A DNA stretch of 15,486 bases from an uncultured Porphyromonadaceae bacterium (GTDB taxonomy: Bacteria > Bacteroidota > Bacteroidia > Bacteroidales > Muribaculaceae). Positions 7,706 to 15,432 of this stretch are shown piece by piece; position 1 is the stretch's first letter; the number at the start of each line of letters is the position of its first letter. The position numbers and the translations under genes were made by a program. Below the pieces are notes generated by a model that made no database searches, was not told the origin of the DNA, and saw only the letters and a program-made list of their open reading frames with translations. Location: contig CAMWZB010000002.1 in NCBI GenBank assembly GCA_947178655.1, positions 1 to 15,486 of the forward strand, read 5' to 3'.

Positions 7706-8056
7706 TTATAACATAAGAAATATCGCAGCAAGGTTGATTTTTAACAATTTTAATAATTCACCGACCAATATCGCGCGAACTTTCTGCCGCTCGGCTTCTT
7801 GCTGACGGCATTCGCGACAGCCTTCCACGCTTTCCCCTGTACATGCGGCACTATTCCATCAAATGTTTTCACATCCGGAGCAAATGAACAGAGCCGCAAC
7901 ACTCACACTGACACAATGTCAGCAAACACAGCTTTACATGCCGTTATCTGACGGCTGTAACAGCCTTCAGGCCATAAAAATAGCCATGTTGGACAATCAT
8001 ATGGTCAATTAATCATTTTTAACTAACGTTGATGACTCAGTATGATAATTTCAATA
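7706..8056. other. AT-rich divergent regulatory region without a gene
   Basis: This stretch lies between the receptor operon promoter and the protease promoter. It holds no convincing ORF. It has two compact inverted repeats: CTGACA-CAA-TGTCAG (7908-7922) and GGCTG-TAA-CAGCC (7953-7965). No tRNA, riboswitch or mobile-element end was recognised. Confidence 0.5.
7908..7922. promoter_or_regulatory. Perfect inverted repeat, possible operator
   Basis: CTGACA and TGTCAG are perfect 6-bp arms around a CAA centre, in the middle of the divergent promoter region. The spacing and symmetry suit a dimeric regulator site, though a chance palindrome of this length is possible. It lies about 200 bases upstream of the receptor promoter and about 135 bases upstream of the protease -7 box. 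Confidence 0.25.
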
Positions 8057-8064
8057 TAATTTTG
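8057..8064 (+). promoter_or_regulatory. Probable promoter -7 box of the C10 protease gene
   Basis: TAATTTTG matches TAnnTTTG exactly. No TTTG lies at the usual distance upstream. The best candidate, GTTG at 8028-8031, is 25 bases away, which is too far. If used, it gives a leader of about 160 bases before the ATG at 8233. That leader is AT-rich and contains a pyrimidine run (8127-8150). Confidence 0.45.
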
Positions 8065-8232
8065 CAGCCGCAACCGAAATGATTCATCAAATCGACACAT
8101 TACTTACAGATATACAGACATTTACGGTCTCTCTTTCTCCTTTTCCTTCTAATAATTAATTATAATCTGCAAACTACGTACAATTTCTAAATAAAATCAA
8201 AACATCTACACCGAAAATTAACAATCCGAGTT

Positions 8233-11200
8233 ATGGTAAAACATTTCTTCAAGATGCTGATTTTCCCGCTGTGGGTCTTCACGCCCGGACTTGTCGAAGC
8301 AGCGACAGTCTCAGACAGCGATGCCAGAGCAATGGCAGAAGAGTTCTACGCCGCAGGCACAGGAGATGCCTCACCGGCCTCGCTGGAACTCTGCTACACC
8401 GGAGGCACCTCGACCAAGCCTCTGTACTATGTATTTAATGCAACCGACGGAAAGGGCTTCGTCATCGTTTCAGCCGATGACAACACCGAGCCTATCATCG
8501 GCTTCTCATTCGAGAATCCGTACGTCACCTCCGACGTGCCTCCCACTCTCAAGTACATGATGGATGGCATCGGAAAAGAAATCGAGGCCGCATCGAAAAT
8601 CGCCGGAGGCTCCAAGACCCGCCGCATGGCACGCGCACGCGCTGCCTCACTCCGCGTCAACCACGGCATCACGGCTCAGGTCAAGACTCCCGAATGGCGT
8701 CAGGAAGCTCCCTTCAACAGCATGATTCCCGGCAATCCGCTGGTAGGCTGTGTGGGCACTGCCATGGCTGAAATCATGAAATTCTACAACCATCCCGCTC
8801 AGGGCACAGGCAGCTACGACGGCGTGAACTTCGCCGTAGAGTACGACTGGGCGAACATGCGCACCGACAACTACCGCTACGGCTATTCACAGGCCGAAGC
8901 CGATGCTGTGGGCACGCTCCTCTACCATACATCGAAGAGTATCTTGACCCAGTACGGCTACTCAGGCTCAAGCGCCTACGAAGTACGCGTGCCCGCGGCC
9001 ATGAGCAACTACTTCGGCTACGACCCCGGAATTTCCTTCAAAAAACGCAGCGACGTGAGCTCGCAGCAGGAATGGGACAACATCATCAAGACTGAAATAC
9101 AGGCCGGTCGCCCGGTGCTCTACTGCGGACAGGACGTCTCGGCCGGACACGCATTCGTCTGCGACGGCTACCAGCAGGACCAGTTCGACCAGAATCCCTA
9201 CTTCCACTTCAACTGGGGCTGGGGCGGTCTGGCCAACGGATGGTTCATGACGTCGAACCTCTGCCCCCAGGCAAGCCACAGCTATAACTTCGGCACCCTC
9301 AATACTATCATCTACAATATCAAGCCCGCCACCGGCGCCACACAGGTGTGGTCGCCCATCCATATCACCGCCGATGAAGGACAGCCCGGCATGGGCAGCG
9401 ACATGACCGACCTCGCCGCCGGAAAAACCTTCACCGTACGCGTGGGCAACATGAAGAACCTGTCGTACACACAGTTCGACGGCAAGATAGCCGTGGCGCT
9501 CTACAACGCCGCAGGAACTCTCAAGACTCTCCTTAGCGGCGAAGGCAACTTCCACCTCGCCGGCATGAACACCCTCGCCAACGGCTACATCCAGATGTCG
9601 GGCTGCGTGCTCCCCGCAGGCGTCACCGTCGAGGCCGGCGACATGGTGCGCATGGCCACCAAGGCCAACGGCGACACCGAATGGCTCCCCGTGGCAGGCG
9701 AACTCTATACCGTGAACGAGATTTCGGCCACGCGCACCGAGCCTGAATACTTCGCCATCAACCTTCCCGCGACAAGCGGCGTGACCGTCACCGGCGAAAA
9801 CCGTGTCATCCGCGGATTCGACTACTCGTTCAAAGTCGTTCCCGACGATCCGGCCAACGTCGTTGTGACAGTCAAGACCAATGGCAATGTGCTCACTCCG
9901 GGCGCCAACTACGCCTACCGCATCGGCAACGTCACCAAGGACCAGACCATCAGCATCTTCGTACAGAATGCTTCGGACGTCCTCGAGAAGCGCACCCTCT
10001 GGGTCAACGAACCCGGCACACTCTCCACTCTGCTTGACGGCGGACAGGCTGCCACACTCAAGGACCTGACACTCTTCGGCAACATCGACGCACGCGACTT
10101 CGCATTCATCAAGAGCGGCATGAAACTGACCCGCCTTGACCTCTCGGGCGTAAACATCACGGCTTATCAGGATAATGAGGCCCGCGCAATTCCCCGCGAG
10201 GCATTCCGCAACGTATGGTGCCTGAAAGAAGTCATCCTGCCCAACAATCTCACCAAGTTCAAGAACGGTTGCTTCCGTTCGTGCGGCATCACATCGATTG
10301 TCATCCCGGCAAGCGTCACCACCTACGAATACAATGCCTTCAACGGCTCAGACGAGCTCAGAGACATCTGGGTGAAGAATCCCAAGCCCGCATTCGTGAA
10401 CTGGTGCGTATTCCACGGCACTCCCAAGACACGCACTGTGCACCTCATAAACGCTGCCGCCGCCGAGGCCTACCGTCAGGACAAATACTGGAATCAGCCC
10501 GACGTGGACACCAAAGTGACCTTCACATGTCCGCAGCAGGACAATCAGGAATTCCCCGTCGTCAACGACTTCGTATTCGCCGTGATGGACAACGCCGACG
10601 TACGCTTTGACTGCAACCTCGAACAGGGCCGCTATCCTTCAGGCACTGAGGTGAGCTTCACTGCCGAGCATATCGCCGACAACGACAACCGCATGGACGT
10701 ATATGCCAACAGCACTCTGCTGACCGTGGGTGCCGACGGCAAGTATCACACCACCATCAAATCCGGAACCATCATCCACTTCGACCTCGTCGAGCCGTCA
10801 CCCGTAGGCGACTCTTCGTTCTGGAACATGACTACGGCCGGCGGATCGGTAGGTCTGTTCACCGAAGCGGTCAATGTCATCCCCGGCCAGGAATTCACCG
10901 TGCGCATCAATGCCGTGAACGCTCCCGCCGACTATCCCAATGCCTTCTGGGCTCTGGTGCTCACCGACAAGAACGGCAGCATAAAGGAATTCATCAGCCC
11001 CGTATCGAACTACAGCTCCGCCGCCGGCAATCTGAAGTTCACCGTCAAGTGCTGCGTGAAGACCGCCACAGTGCGCGAAGGCAACTACATAGCCATGGTG
11101 ACGTCCTTCAACAAGAAGACATGGTACCCCGTAGGCTCGATCAACGGCGCCATCAGCAAGCTCCCTGCACTGAACAATCAGACTCCGGTCTACAACTTCA

Positions 11201-14142
11201 CCTTCCCCGAAGATCTGGCTGAGAAAGCCAACCTTTCCGGCGTGGTGGAGAGCGCTGCCCGCGGTAAGGAACTTACCTTCAAAATCACGCCCAAGACGAA
11301 TACTGACCGCATCAGCATGATTGTCAATGACAAGCCCGTCGCACAGAACGCTCCTTCGGTGACATATTCGTTCGTTGCCATGGAGGACCTGAACTTTGAC
11401 ATCCAGGTGATCAGCCCCAACACCATGTCGGAAGTCACATACAGCCCCGGCAAAGGCCTGCTGAAGGATGTCGTGACATCGCTGAACATTGCCCCCAAGG
11501 TGATAATCACCGGCGAGGTATATCCTTCCGATCTCTTCAACACCTTCCGCCAGACCTTCGTGAACCAGAAAGTCAAGGTCCTCGACCTCTCTCAGGCAAC
11601 TATCCTCTGGTGCCGCTGGAACGGCGTGGAATACGCGGCCAACACGATTCCGCCGAACATGTTCATGTCATCAAGCGCCATCGGCAATGACCCTGTCATC
11701 GAGCAGGTAATACTCCCCGAAAATGCCGTGGCTATTTCGGCCGGTGCGTTCTACCGCTGCTCACACATCAAGGAAATGACTCTGCCCGTAGATCTGGTCA
11801 ATTACGAACTAAATTCAAATGACCGATACTACGGAGGCCTTGCTGCATATATTTTCAGCGGATGCACATCCCTGACCACACTTTACGTGCCGTGTGCTCC
11901 CAAAGTCGTCGACGGAGAACTGTCTGTACATCACTTTGACTATTCAGGGAACTACAACTTTTACACAGCCAACCGTCTTAGCGTAGCTGACCCGAAAAAA
12001 ATCACCGTGGTCGTAAAGCCTGAGTACCTGGAAGCATATCAGACTATCGAAAAGGATCTTTCCTCGCATTCCTGGCACAATGGCTGGAAGCGTGACGGAT
12101 ACAACATCGTGAGCGAATATCCCGTTTACTCCCTCAGCTTCGATCCTGACCGTCTGAAAGTGGCTGACAAGACCGACACCGACAAAGCAGCGTCATTCCT
12201 GGGTGACAACGTTTCGCTCGAAACCCTCACCGTGAACGTATACAGCGCCCGCACCCTCGGTGCAGGTGAGAGCTTCCGTGCATTCGACAATGGAAAGCCC
12301 GTCGAACTCAACGCCGACGGCTCGATTCCCGTTGTCTACTATAACCCCAACAAGCACGCCGACCTCAGCGGCAATCACGAAGTCAGCATAGAGTACCTCT
12401 TCGACGTCACCATCAAGCTCTCGTCGGAGAACTTCAAAGTGGTGCCCGACCAAAGCAGCTGCGGAGCGTTCAGCTACTATAACCCGACCGCTCCCGAGAT
12501 GATCGAGGTTCCCGAGAACACTGCCGCCCGCTTCCGTCTCGAAGCCCAGGGCAATCTGGACAAACAGCAGATTGAGCCGAAGGTTAAAGTAGGAAACACC
12601 GTCATCGAGGCCGATTCCGAAGGCTATTACAACATCGAAGTGACCGATGCTCCTGTCACTGTTGAAGTATACGCAATCCCTGTGGAAGGCGCTACCCTCA
12701 AGCAGGCCGAACTCGATGCCGTAGACGCATCCGAGGCTCAGGGCGTGACCACCATAGCACTCAGCGGCGACATCGCACAGACCGCAATCGACGAAGTAGT
12801 GAAGAAGTTCACCGACCTTGAGACACTCGACCTGTCAGACCTCTCCGGCACCATCGCCGAGAACACATTCGCCGGAATGACTTCTCTCAAGACTGTAGTG
12901 CTTCCCTCGACGCTCGAAGGCCTTCCCGAAGGCATATTCAACGGTTGTGAAAACCTCTCGTCGGTAGAATTCCCCTCTACAGTCAACGCCATCGGCTCGC
13001 AGGCATTCGCCGGCTGCCGTTCGCTCACCGCGCTCAGCCTCCAGGGCATCCGCGCTATCGGCTCGCAGGCATTCACCGGATGCGACAGACTCATGACCAT
13101 CTACATCGCCGGCTCAGCCTCCACGGCCGCCGCAGCTCCCGGCCGCCGCGCCGTAGCCGCCCGCACCGCCACTGAGTACGCACCCGACGCATTCGCAGGC
13201 CTCTCGCCCAACTGCGTCATCATCCTTGGCGACAACGTGGCCGTTCCCGAAGGTGTTGAAGGCAACTTCATCGCCACCATCACCAACGGCACCGAGCGCA
13301 GCTACATCAACACTGCCGGCATTGAGATGACCACCGCCGACGCCCTGGCCATTCCCTATGACTTCACCGTAGCCGAAGGCTCGGAAGTAAGCATCGAGTG
13401 CGCCACCGGCAGCGCATGGACTCCGTTCATCTGTCCCTTCGCCTCCGACAAGGTGATGCTCGGCGACACCGAACTCATCGGCTCCAGCTTCGCCGAAGAC
13501 GACGAGAAGGCCGGCTTCTACACACTCATCACAGCCGGTGAGGGCGACGACATCTTCGTGCGCCACTGCTCTATCGAAGCCAACCGTCCCTACTTCATCA
13601 AGGTAGGCTCGCAGGCCGAAGCCACCATCCGCATCATAGCCAAGAACGGCACGACCGTATCGGCTACGAAAGAGGACGTCCGCGCCGAAGGCTCGATGGT
13701 GACTCTGACGGGTGTATACAGCAACACCGACATCGCAGCTGACAGCCATACATTCGTGCTCAGCGACGACGCTTCCGAACTCGTCAGCGTCGACTCGTCG
13801 GCCAGCGGCTACGCACTCTACGACGAGACCACCGGCGAACCGGCATCTCTGACTCTCGCGCCCTTCACCGTCTACGCTCAGAGCAACGACTTCGAAGGCA
13901 GCATACCCTTCGAGGTGAGCGACAATCTCTCCACAGGTATCGAAGCGCTCCCCGAGACGGGCATCGTCGTGACCACTGAAGGAGGTATCCTCACCGTCAC
14001 CGCCGGCTCCGACAGCATCCTGACAGTATACGGTGTCGACGGCCGAATCGCCGCCACTGTAGAACTCCGCCGTGGAGCCAACACCATCAGCGGTCTCGCT
14101 CCCGGCGTATACATCATCGACGGAATCAAGGTAGTGCTCTAA
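8233..14142 (+). CDS. Secreted C10-family (streptopain-like) cysteine protease with BspA-type LRR modules and T9SS-like C-terminus
   Basis: This 1969-residue exported protein begins with a short signal peptide (about 1-23, cleavage near GLVEA). A Spi/SpeB-type prodomain follows (about 24-145; YYVFNATDGKGFVIVSADDN, then VPPTLKYMM), ending in a basic run TRRMARARAAS likely cut on activation. The C10 catalytic domain (about 150-365) has VGCVGTAMAEIMKF with nucleophile Cys173, GHAFVCDGY with His306, and FHFNWGWGG, so it looks active. Downstream come Ig-like segments alternating with LRR_5/BspA repeats at about 609-717, 1080-1224 and 1506-1666 (xLDLSG..., IPxxAFxxCxxLxxVxLP). A further beta domain runs about 1670-1890. 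The last 60 or so residues (VYGVDGRIAATVEL ... GLAPGVYIIDG ... VVL) resemble a T9SS C-terminal sorting domain. SpeB and interpain A are about 400 residues, so this is an unusually long form. It probably cleaves proteins at or outside the cell surface. No Shine-Dalgarno site is seen. Confidence 0.92.
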   Translation: MVKHFFKMLIFPLWVFTPGLVEAATVSDSDARAMAEEFYAAGTGDASPASLELCYTGGTSTKPLYYVFNATDGKGFVIVSADDNTEPIIGFSFENPYVTSDVPPTLKYMMDGIGKEIEAASKIAGGSKTRRMARARAASLRVNHGITAQVKTPEWRQEAPFNSMIPGNPLVGCVGTAMAEIMKFYNHPAQGTGSYDGVNFAVEYDWANMRTDNYRYGYSQAEADAVGTLLYHTSKSILTQYGYSGSSAYEVRVPAAMSNYFGYDPGISFKKRSDVSSQQEWDNIIKTEIQAGRPVLYCGQDVSAGHAFVCDGYQQDQFDQNPYFHFNWGWGGLANGWFMTSNLCPQASHSYNFGTLNTIIYNIKPATGATQVWSPIHITADEGQPGMGSDMTDLAAGKTFTVRVGNMKNLSYTQFDGKIAVALYNAAGTLKTLLSGEGNFHLAGMNTLANGYIQMSGCVLPAGVTVEAGDMVRMATKANGDTEWLPVAGELYTVNEISATRTEPEYFAINLPATSGVTVTGENRVIRGFDYSFKVVPDDPANVVVTVKTNGNVLTPGANYAYRIGNVTKDQTISIFVQNASDVLEKRTLWVNEPGTLSTLLDGGQAATLKDLTLFGNIDARDFAFIKSGMKLTRLDLSGVNITAYQDNEARAIPREAFRNVWCLKEVILPNNLTKFKNGCFRSCGITSIVIPASVTTYEYNAFNGSDELRDIWVKNPKPAFVNWCVFHGTPKTRTVHLINAAAAEAYRQDKYWNQPDVDTKVTFTCPQQDNQEFPVVNDFVFAVMDNADVRFDCNLEQGRYPSGTEVSFTAEHIADNDNRMDVYANSTLLTVGADGKYHTTIKSGTIIHFDLVEPSPVGDSSFWNMTTAGGSVGLFTEAVNVIPGQEFTVRINAVNAPADYPNAFWALVLTDKNGSIKEFISPVSNYSSAAGNLKFTVKCCVKTATVREGNYIAMVTSFNKKTWYPVGSINGAISKLPALNNQTPVYNFTFPEDLAEKANLSGVVESAARGKELTFKITPKTNTDRISMIVNDKPVAQNAPSVTYSFVAMEDLNFDIQVISPNTMSEVTYSPGKGLLKDVVTSLNIAPKVIITGEVYPSDLFNTFRQTFVNQKVKVLDLSQATILWCRWNGVEYAANTIPPNMFMSSSAIGNDPVIEQVILPENAVAISAGAFYRCSHIKEMTLPVDLVNYELNSNDRYYGGLAAYIFSGCTSLTTLYVPCAPKVVDGELSVHHFDYSGNYNFYTANRLSVADPKKITVVVKPEYLEAYQTIEKDLSSHSWHNGWKRDGYNIVSEYPVYSLSFDPDRLKVADKTDTDKAASFLGDNVSLETLTVNVYSARTLGAGESFRAFDNGKPVELNADGSIPVVYYNPNKHADLSGNHEVSIEYLFDVTIKLSSENFKVVPDQSSCGAFSYYNPTAPEMIEVPENTAARFRLEAQGNLDKQQIEPKVKVGNTVIEADSEGYYNIEVTDAPVTVEVYAIPVEGATLKQAELDAVDASEAQGVTTIALSGDIAQTAIDEVVKKFTDLETLDLSDLSGTIAENTFAGMTSLKTVVLPSTLEGLPEGIFNGCENLSSVEFPSTVNAIGSQAFAGCRSLTALSLQGIRAIGSQAFTGCDRLMTIYIAGSASTAAAAPGRRAVAARTATEYAPDAFAGLSPNCVIILGDNVAVPEGVEGNFIATITNGTERSYINTAGIEMTTADALAIPYDFTVAEGSEVSIECATGSAWTPFICPFASDKVMLGDTELIGSSFAEDDEKAGFYTLITAGEGDDIFVRHCSIEANRPYFIKVGSQAEATIRIIAKNGTTVSATKEDVRAEGSMVTLTGVYSNTDIAADSHTFVLSDDASELVSVDSSASGYALYDETTGEPASLTLAPFTVYAQSNDFEGSIPFEVSDNLSTGIEALPETGIVVTTEGGILTVTAGSDSILTVYGVDGRIAATVELRRGANTISGLAPGVYIIDGIKVVL

Positions 14143-14164
14143 GCACTGACACTCATACATAATC

Positions 14165-14207
14165 AGAAGCCTCGCCGCTCAGCCGACGGGGCTTCTGTGT
14201 TTTTTAT
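14165..14207 (+). terminator. Intrinsic terminator of the C10 protease gene
   Basis: Arms AGAAGCCTCGCCG (14165-14177) and CGACGGGGCTTCT (14184-14196) pair with one G-U pair and one mismatch around a six-base loop. They are followed by GTGTTTTTTAT (14197-14207). The hairpin starts 22 bases after the stop codon. Confidence 0.92.
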
Positions 14208-14241
14208 AATGATTTTTAAACTGTAATCAAAAAATTTGTGT

Positions 14242-14249
14242 TACATTTG
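14242..14249 (+). promoter_or_regulatory. Probable promoter -7 box of the EEP hydrolase gene
   Basis: TACATTTG fits TAnnTTTG exactly and lies downstream of the protease terminator, so the hydrolase gene is probably transcribed on its own. The -33 element is poor (only a T-rich run near 14213-14218). The predicted start is about 14253-14257. Confidence 0.55.
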
Positions 14250-14261
14250 CGGAGGTAAGCG

Positions 14262-14297
14262 ATGCGCGTGAAGAGTCGCACGATACCGACAGATTGA
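14262..14297 (+). CDS. Possible 11-codon leader ORF upstream of the EEP hydrolase
   Basis: An ATG lies six bases after a strong GGAGG (14251-14255) and opens the frame MRVKSRTIPTD, ending at TGA 14295-14297, 20 bases before the hydrolase ATG. A good Shine-Dalgarno is uncommon in this phylum, and the other starts in this window lack one. However, the predicted transcription start falls inside or just after the GGAGG, so it may not be in the mRNA. The call is speculative. Confidence 0.2.
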   Translation: MRVKSRTIPTD

Positions 14298-14317
14298 AAA
14301 ACACTTTACTGATACAT

Positions 14318-15376
14318 ATGAAGCGAACGATACTCAGCATTCTACTGGTGTGCGCGGCTCTGCTCGTCCCGACGGCGATGCAGGCTCAGAAGGACGGCGG
14401 CCGAAAGGTTCAGGTAGCCGGAATTGCCTTCTACAATTTCGAGAACCTCTTCGACACGATTCCGAACAACCCCGAGGGACGCGACCTCGAGTTCACTCCC
14501 GGCGGCCAGCGCCAGTGGGACGGACGTAAGTACTGGCAGAAAGTCAACAACCTTGCATATGCCATTTCGCAGTTCAAGACCACCACTACCCCGATAGGAC
14601 CGGCCATCATCGGCGTTTCGGAAATCGAGAACCGCTCTGTGCTCGAGGACGTGGTGAGCCGTCCCGACATAAAGAAATGGAATCTCCAGATCGTGCATCA
14701 TGACTCGCCCGACGCCCGCGGCGTGGACGTGGGTCTGCTCTATAATCCCCGCTACTTCAAGCTCGAGAACGTGACCAACCATCGCCTGACGGCCATCAAG
14801 TTCCGCACCCGCGACCAGATGTGCGTCGTAGGCAGTCTGCTCGGGCAGCGCATAGCCGTCATCGTCAACCACTGGCCATCCCGTCTGGGCGGACAGGAAC
14901 AGTCGGAGCCGAACCGCGTGGCCGCGGCCGAACTGTGCCGCAACATCGCCGACTCGCTCTGGCGCGTTGACCCCAACATCGGCGTCATCATCATGGGTGA
15001 CCTCAACGATGACCCCATGGACAAGTCGTGCGCCAAGATACTCGGTGCACAGCGCAGTCCCAAGGGTGTGGCCGAACACGGCTTCTTCAATCCCTGGTGG
15101 AATATCCTCAACGACGGCACAGGCACACTGGCCTACAAAGGCTCGTGGAACCTCTTCGACCAGATCATCATCTCAGGCAACCTTGTCGACCCCAAAGCCG
15201 ACACCGACTGGAAGTTCTCAACAGCCAAGGTGCTGAATTTCCCCTTCCTTTTCGCTACAGAAGGAACTCTGCAGGGTGCTCCCAAGCGCTCGTTCTCCGG
15301 CGGAGCATACCTCGGCGGATACTCCGACCACTTCCCCACCGAGATATTCCTGCAGCGCACGGCTCCTCAGAAATAA
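14318..15376 (+). CDS. Secreted endonuclease/exonuclease/phosphatase (EEP) family hydrolase
   Basis: This 352-residue exported metal-dependent phosphoesterase has the DNase I-like fold. The ATG at 14318 gives a clean signal peptide (MKRTILSILLVCAALLVPTA, cleavage near AMQA). A TTG at 14294 could extend it by eight residues but would spoil the signal. All EEP active-site motifs are visible: FYNFENLF (Asn40, Glu42), GVSEIENR (Glu102), DARGVDVG (Arg134), VNHWPSR (His185), MGDLND (Asp228, Asn230), NLFDQ (Asp281) and GYSDHFP (Asp337-His338). It should cleave phosphodiesters or phosphomonoesters in the periplasm or outside the cell. DNA or RNA is the likely substrate by analogy with secreted Bacteroidales EEP nucleases, but phospholipid or sugar-phosphate substrates cannot be excluded. 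No lipobox is present. Its own promoter and flanking terminators make it monocistronic, beside the protease and the receptor/OB-lipoprotein operon. Confidence 0.92.
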   Translation: MKRTILSILLVCAALLVPTAMQAQKDGGRKVQVAGIAFYNFENLFDTIPNNPEGRDLEFTPGGQRQWDGRKYWQKVNNLAYAISQFKTTTTPIGPAIIGVSEIENRSVLEDVVSRPDIKKWNLQIVHHDSPDARGVDVGLLYNPRYFKLENVTNHRLTAIKFRTRDQMCVVGSLLGQRIAVIVNHWPSRLGGQEQSEPNRVAAAELCRNIADSLWRVDPNIGVIIMGDLNDDPMDKSCAKILGAQRSPKGVAEHGFFNPWWNILNDGTGTLAYKGSWNLFDQIIISGNLVDPKADTDWKFSTAKVLNFPFLFATEGTLQGAPKRSFSGGAYLGGYSDHFPTEIFLQRTAPQK

Positions 15377-15394
15377 ATCAAAAACACCCCATAA

Positions 15395-15430
15395 GAAAAA
15401 CGCCTCCGACTCTGGCCGGGGGCGTTTTTC
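15395..15430. terminator. Bidirectional terminator between the EEP gene and tRNA-Gln
   Basis: Arms GAAAAACGCCTCCG (15395-15408) and CGGGGGCGTTTTTC (15417-15430) form a 14-bp stem with one T-G pair. The A-run on one side and T-run on the other give a U tract in either direction, so it can end both the hydrolase transcript and the tRNA transcript that converges on it. Confidence 0.9.
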
Positions 15431-15432
15431 TG

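Noticed and set aside
7422..7805. A 127-codon plus-strand frame crossing the receptor start and the AT-rich promoter region
   Set aside because: Its first third is antisense to the receptor signal region and the rest runs through a predicted promoter. There is no domain and no start signal.
8079..8159. A 26-codon frame (starting MIHQIDTLLTDIQTF) in the leader of the protease gene
   Set aside because: It has no Shine-Dalgarno and a pyrimidine-rich low-complexity second half. A frame of this length in a 160-base AT-rich leader is expected by chance.
13114..14160. A 348-codon minus-strand open frame opposite the end of the C10 protease
   Set aside because: It is antisense to a frame with clear LRR and C-terminal domain motifs, and its product is low-complexity Gly/Val/Asp/Glu with no start context.
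14294..14317. TTG at 14294 as the start of the EEP hydrolase
   Set aside because: It adds eight residues (starting with a non-ATG codon) in front of a normal signal peptide that begins at the ATG at 14318, and it overlaps the end of the possible leader ORF.
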